From the NCBI RefSeq assembly GCF_001625215.2, contig NC_030386.2, positions 38,877,296 to 38,941,295 on the forward strand: DNA of 64,000 nucleotides. The letters run 5' to 3'. Source of the DNA: Daucus carota subsp. sativus (taxonomy: Eukaryota; Streptophyta; Magnoliopsida; Apiales; Apiaceae). The notes beneath the pieces were generated by a model. It was not told the DNA's origin. It searched no databases and was given only the letters and a program-made list of their open reading frames with translations. A program made the translations under genes and the position numbers. Shown here piece after piece: positions 59,777 to 64,000 of the stretch (positions are counted from its first letter, which is position 1; each line of letters opens with the position of its first letter).

Positions 59777-60233
59777 CGCCTAAAAAAATTACAAATATTT
59801 TTATGTTGTTCGTTATTTTCTTTTAAAATTTGATCATCAATAATATTATAATAATATAATTTATTGAAAAAATAATGAACTTATAAATCTTATTTATTTC
59901 TTCTGAGATTATATTCCTTTAATTCACAAAAAATTACAGATGGTAATTACTATTTTGTATTAATGACTTTTCTTTTTGATAGTTAGAAACTCATCTTGGT
60001 CTCACAATACAGGTATTTACATGCACAAAATATCTGTAATCATAATTTTTTCCCCCATTATTTGCCAAATCTTTTGCACAAGGCATATTATTTGGTAATA
60101 TATATTGTTTACACGTGGGAGGAACTGTAAGAAAACCTATATACTGCATATGCCACTGCTAAAAATCAGTTTCAGGCATGTCGTGTGACAGGAAGATCAC
60201 CACTCTGCGCTTCCGGATATTGATTGTGTTCTG
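59777..60233. other. Intergenic stretch, including the 3' UTR of the MSL gene
   Basis: AT-rich on the left; the right-hand 100 bases are probably the 3' UTR of the minus-strand MSL gene. No gene seen. Confidence 0.5.
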
Positions 60234-63200
60234 TCAATCTTTCTCCAGCTGATCTGTGGTGCGCGAAGGCGTCGGATCATCTTTGTTTCCTTTGCTCAGG
60301 GTTGTAGTGCCATTCCCTTTGCGTCGTGTAGCCAGCTCACTCGGTTCCTCGGTTATAGAAGAGTGAGAAATATCTTCATCGTCAATTGGGAGTGTCCTTT
60401 TTGAGCCATCCAAAGCGACACCGAGTAGTATGTTGTCTTCTAATACAGAAACAGACCTCTCGACATCTGGCTTTAGGGGTTTTGCAGGAGAATTCTGTCT
60501 CCCTGGTTCTTGAGAAACACTAGAAGTGTTTACAGAAGATGATTCACCTGATGATACATGGTCTCCTGAAGTACTACTCAATACATCACCAGGATATTTG
60601 ATACTTTTCTTGGAATTATCCGACAGGGATTCCACAGGTGTAGCAGTTAAGATCTCACTATTTGATGGTGCTACTTCGTTAACCTTTATGTGCGGGTTGG
60701 AAGAAGAGGGAGATGCTGATGCATCCTTAACATCTGTTTCCAAATTATTTAGACCTGATCCGTCCTTGATGTCTAGGTTCGAGTCTGACTGAGCTGAAAC
60801 CTTACTTTTCTCATCACTGTTGATTTTAGAAGGCTCAATTAGCAGGAATGGGGGGTTTGCAGCAGCTCTGGGACGTGTGTACAAGTCAGAAAATGGTGAA
60901 CGTTCTGCTTCAGCCTCACCATATGTTTTCAGCACTGTACGAATAGGCGTAGCAAGGCGGGCATGATGATGACTGATAACTCTAAGGAGATCTAGCAATA
61001 TAGCTTCCTACAGATGAAAGGCAAATTAACAAAGTCATCTCCACAAGAAACAACACATCATCACAGTGTAACTAAATGCTGAACATATAGCTTATACATT
61101 ACCAAGAAACTGCTAAAAGAAACTAAACAACAAACCAGAAATTGAAAATATTATTAGAACAAGGCACTGCATCACATCTCGGTAAGAATACAAAATGATT
61201 TGAGGAATGGTCTTCCTTATATAACAAATTACTAGTACTGGCTTACAAAGCACGTGTTAATTTTAAATGGTTTACTTTGATTATTATATTTTTAATAATT
61301 TTAAATTAGAATATAATATCATTGTCATGATTTATAAATATATTTATTTATATCTTTAAAATTAGAGTTGGTTGCAAAACGCATCTCTTTGGTTTAGACC
61401 AATTACACTTTATTACCTAAACTTTAGATAGTTGCACAATGCGCCCCTTAACATCTTTTGTCGCCATATTTTGAATTCTTTTGGCCAATTTTTGTCTATT
61501 TTGATCTATCACTATGTAAATTTAAAAAAATTGAAATAGACTTAAGAATTAACTAAAATGACATGTTTAAAACATTTTAATTTAACACCGTGATAGGTCA
61601 AAATAAGAGGTCAAAATACACGAAAATGGGCCAAAAGGGTTCAACATGTTGCACTTAATATATGCTATGGGATGCACTGTGCAATTATCTAAAAATTTAG
61701 GTAATAAAATGCAGTTTGGTCAAACCAAAGGGATGCGTTTTGCAATTAAGATCGTAAAAGTTAAAATTTGTTGTTGGTGGGGATCGAACCTTAATCATTT
61801 GTATGAATTTCTTTTAGTATTATATCTATCAGTTTATAGTTGGAAATTTTAACAGATGTGATTAGGAGGGGTAACCAAAGATGAGAGTACCATACTAAAT
61901 CACAAATTATACCCATTTTAGGTTATTATAGTTTACTAGTTTAGTATAGATTAAGTAGTATCATTATTGTATGAAGCAGGGTTCCGAAGTATTCGTACAT
62001 CAAGGAAGTTGCGAGAGCGTTTAGGTTAATGCAACACATCTGATAAACTTCCTTGCCAGGTTTTTCCTTGTCAGGTTTTGGAGCATGAATAAGAAATTAA
62101 TTTAGATTTCATTACATGCATACAGGATGTTCTCATTCACAAATTGTGTAACACGAAGCTGCAAATGTATGGAAGAACTAGAAAATTAGTTCAGCTACAT
62201 TCAACTATCACAAGAAATCTTACCTTGACACACATGTACTCTTCAAAGCGTGAGGTTTTTACAAAGCAAGACACCATAATCTGTGAAGTAAGATGGACAA
62301 CAATAGAATATATTAACACTTGTGACAACTTCTATCATTTACAGTAATTAACAGAGTATAGGAACTACATATATATCTGTCCTCGGTACTTTTTTTATGA
62401 TAGATGCAAAGAACAAAGTTCACAAATTGACAAGTATAATCTAAGAAGCTGTCAAATTTTTAGAAGAAATATCTAGGACAAAGTGGAGATCAGTAACATG
62501 AAGAATTAGGTATACTTGCTAATAATCAGTCACACACTAATGCAGATACCAATATTAGCTATGGCCCAATACACAAGTCTAATTTAAATGTTGTTGAATC
62601 TGACAACAATTCTATCAGCTATAAGTAAATAGATAACTACAACAATGAAACGGTTCTGCATTGCAGTCATTTAGGGCACTAATTCTTCATAGTTTTTCAG
62701 GAGGTTAAAACTCATAGATTGCATGATGTTAAAAATCAAAGCTGTCAAGTAGTGGTCCGAGAACTTATTTCACTAAGCACACTCACTTGTCTGCTTATAT
62801 AAGCAACGGGTCAAAAGGCTTGCAGAAAAAGATGATGCGAGAGGCTTACTCGAAGGGCTTGATTTTCTGGATCAATATTGTCTAAAAATATTCGTCGATG
62901 CAATTTTTGCTGCTCTACTTGTGGATTTTTAGCCAAAACCTTGCGCATATCTGCTACTATGTTCTGCTCACAGAATTAAGATTTCAGACATAACAGAAAT
63001 TACAGATATTACAACTAAGAATATTCTAGTCAACAGGAAAGTAATCTTATATTACGCACATTTATCTTGTTGACATCCAGGTGACTAATAGCGAGGTGAG
63101 TTTTGACGCGCCAATGAGTTTTTTGAGTAAGATTCCTCACGACATTCACAGTGAATTTATGGTTTGGAATGTGAACTGCTTCCCGATCATCAGCTCTTAT

Positions 63201-64000
63201 AATTGTTGGCGACCACCAGCCTATATGCTGAAACAATAAAAAAAAAGTAGAAATAAGATAAATACGGACATATGAATATCAGTTTGGAGCTAGAGCACAA
63301 CTGTACAGTAAATTTATCTTTTACTCTTTTTTTTATATTTTTTGATGCATACATATGTAAAATGAAAATTTGATAATTTAAGATTAGAGTTGGGCATAAT
63401 TATATTTACAGAAACTTATCTTATTAGTTCTACTCCTCAATTGCCACAAATATCATAACTATTCCTTTATTATGAACATCAGGAAACTAAAAAAAATTAT
63501 GAGAAGACGGGCATGTTTCCCTCTATCCATCTTCTGTAACCGTTTAATATGGCTTCATATAGGATCAGAGGAACAGTGATCATAGATGGCTTTAACACAA
63601 GGCATAAGGATAGCGATTACAAACCTCAACTGTACCAGAAACTTCGTAGCCCCCAATTTTTGTCTGAATCCATTCATTTAGTACAAATGGTCTTGATGCA
63701 TGGATCATTACACTTGAAAGAAAATTTGTAAAGATCTGAAAGATCCGAAGGAAGATATAAATGTGGTAAACTGATTGCTTAAATGGGAGGGAGTTGTACA
63801 TATATATATTCATGTGATTATCCAGACTCTAGCATATGTGCTATTGCCATCCACAAACTTGTAGAATGAACAATTTTGAAGAAGCAAAAGTGCAAACATA
63901 AAGGTGGCCAGTACCTCACGTCCAGCAAGAGTGATCAACACAGTGCCAAGCCCCCCGGCAGTGAGCCATTTTTGTGTAGAGAACCCGAGCAACTCCATAA
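60234..64000 (-). CDS. Plastid-type mechanosensitive channel MSL2/MSL3-like, 5' part beyond the window
   Basis: Six 3' exons are present: >64000-63915, 63735-63625, 63227-63060, 62963-62850, 62280-62224 and 61007-60234, all in phase. The encoded part begins in the pore-lining region ([20 protein letters not shown], then a segment reading [20 protein letters not shown]), followed by the MscS beta and alpha/beta domains ([83 protein letters not shown]). A long Ser/Thr/Asp-rich C-terminal tail of about 230 residues is likely disordered and ends TTDQLEKD. Arabidopsis MSL2 and MSL3 sit in the plastid inner envelope and release osmotic stress, affecting plastid size and division. The transit peptide and first transmembrane segments lie outside the window, so the plastid location here is by homology only. 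Confidence 0.92.
61371..61749. mobile_element. Foldback element with long terminal inverted repeats, in an MSL intron
   Basis: About 379 bp. The left 80 bp (TTGCAAAACGCATCTCTTTG, then CTTTATTACCTAAACTTTAG, ATAGTTGCACAATGC) is mirrored, with about 10% differences, by the right 80 bp (GCAATTATCTAAAAATTTAG, GTAATAAAATGCAG, CAAAGGGATGCGTTTTGCAA). No ORF. It sits in the intron before the last MSL exon. Class not assigned. Confidence 0.8.

Noticed and set aside
59561..59833. Frames rich in Phe/Gly/Arg or Lys/Pro/Asn
   Set aside because: Translations of the CGGTT subterminal repeats of the hAT-like element.
61770..61800. B-box-like GGTTCGATCCCC on the minus strand
   Set aside because: No matching A box, tail or flanking duplication nearby, so not called a tRNA or SINE.
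1..64000. CRISPR arrays, operons, riboswitches, phage-type systems
   Set aside because: No evenly spaced identical repeats or prokaryotic gene layout; introns and families show plant nuclear DNA.

Overview
This is plant nuclear DNA from a eudicot. It is AT-rich and intron-rich, carries land-plant gene families (TIFY/CCT/GATA factor, PPR proteins, CTR1-type Raf kinase, VIN3-like PHD protein, MSL channel), and is heavily invaded by plant transposons. Family resemblances make an asterid, perhaps Apiaceae, plausible, but I cannot fix the species from the sequence.

Layout. 1-7.5 kb: a minus-strand, seven-exon GATA factor of the ZML type. 8.0-9.7 kb: an intronless PPR gene, divergent from it. 10.7-12.0 kb: a possible signal-peptide exon fragment followed by a broken UGT91-type glycosyltransferase. 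13.6-25.7 kb: one complete SIRE/Maximus-type Ty1/copia retrotransposon with apparently identical 571-bp LTRs, 5-bp target duplication, gag, pol and a 1,277-codon third ORF in the envelope position. 27.0-28.6 kb: a two-exon THA8-like PPR gene. 28.6-34.0 kb: intergenic DNA with MITEs. 34.0-44.4 kb: a 16-coding-exon CTR1-like Raf MAPKKK with a repeat-filled 5'-UTR intron. 44.8-45.0 kb: a SINE. 46.4-47.1 kb: a membrane-anchored TPR gene. 47.5-52.8 kb: a minus-strand VIN3-like gene. 54.3-57.5 kb: a LINE tail, then an eIF3c pseudogene that still has an intron. 57.8-59.8 kb: Tourist-like, Stowaway-like and hAT-like elements. 60.2-64.0 kb: the 3' part of a minus-strand MSL2/MSL3-type channel that runs off the right edge.

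The genes do not form a pathway; this is ordinary plant gene order separated by mobile DNA. Exon models below were built by hand from splice signals, reading phase and remembered family conservation, and each closes in frame.

The strongest unexplained signal lies in the retrotransposon. A short word, AACTCTGA (with TCAGAGTT on the other strand), recurs through the LTRs, gag, pol, the untranslated spacer and the third ORF far above chance. Other points worth a second look are two in-frame stops between gag and pol, a tandem repeat that copies the splice donor region of the CTR1-like 5'-UTR intron, an HRD to HWD change in that kinase, and a GC-AG intron abutting a microsatellite in the GATA gene.
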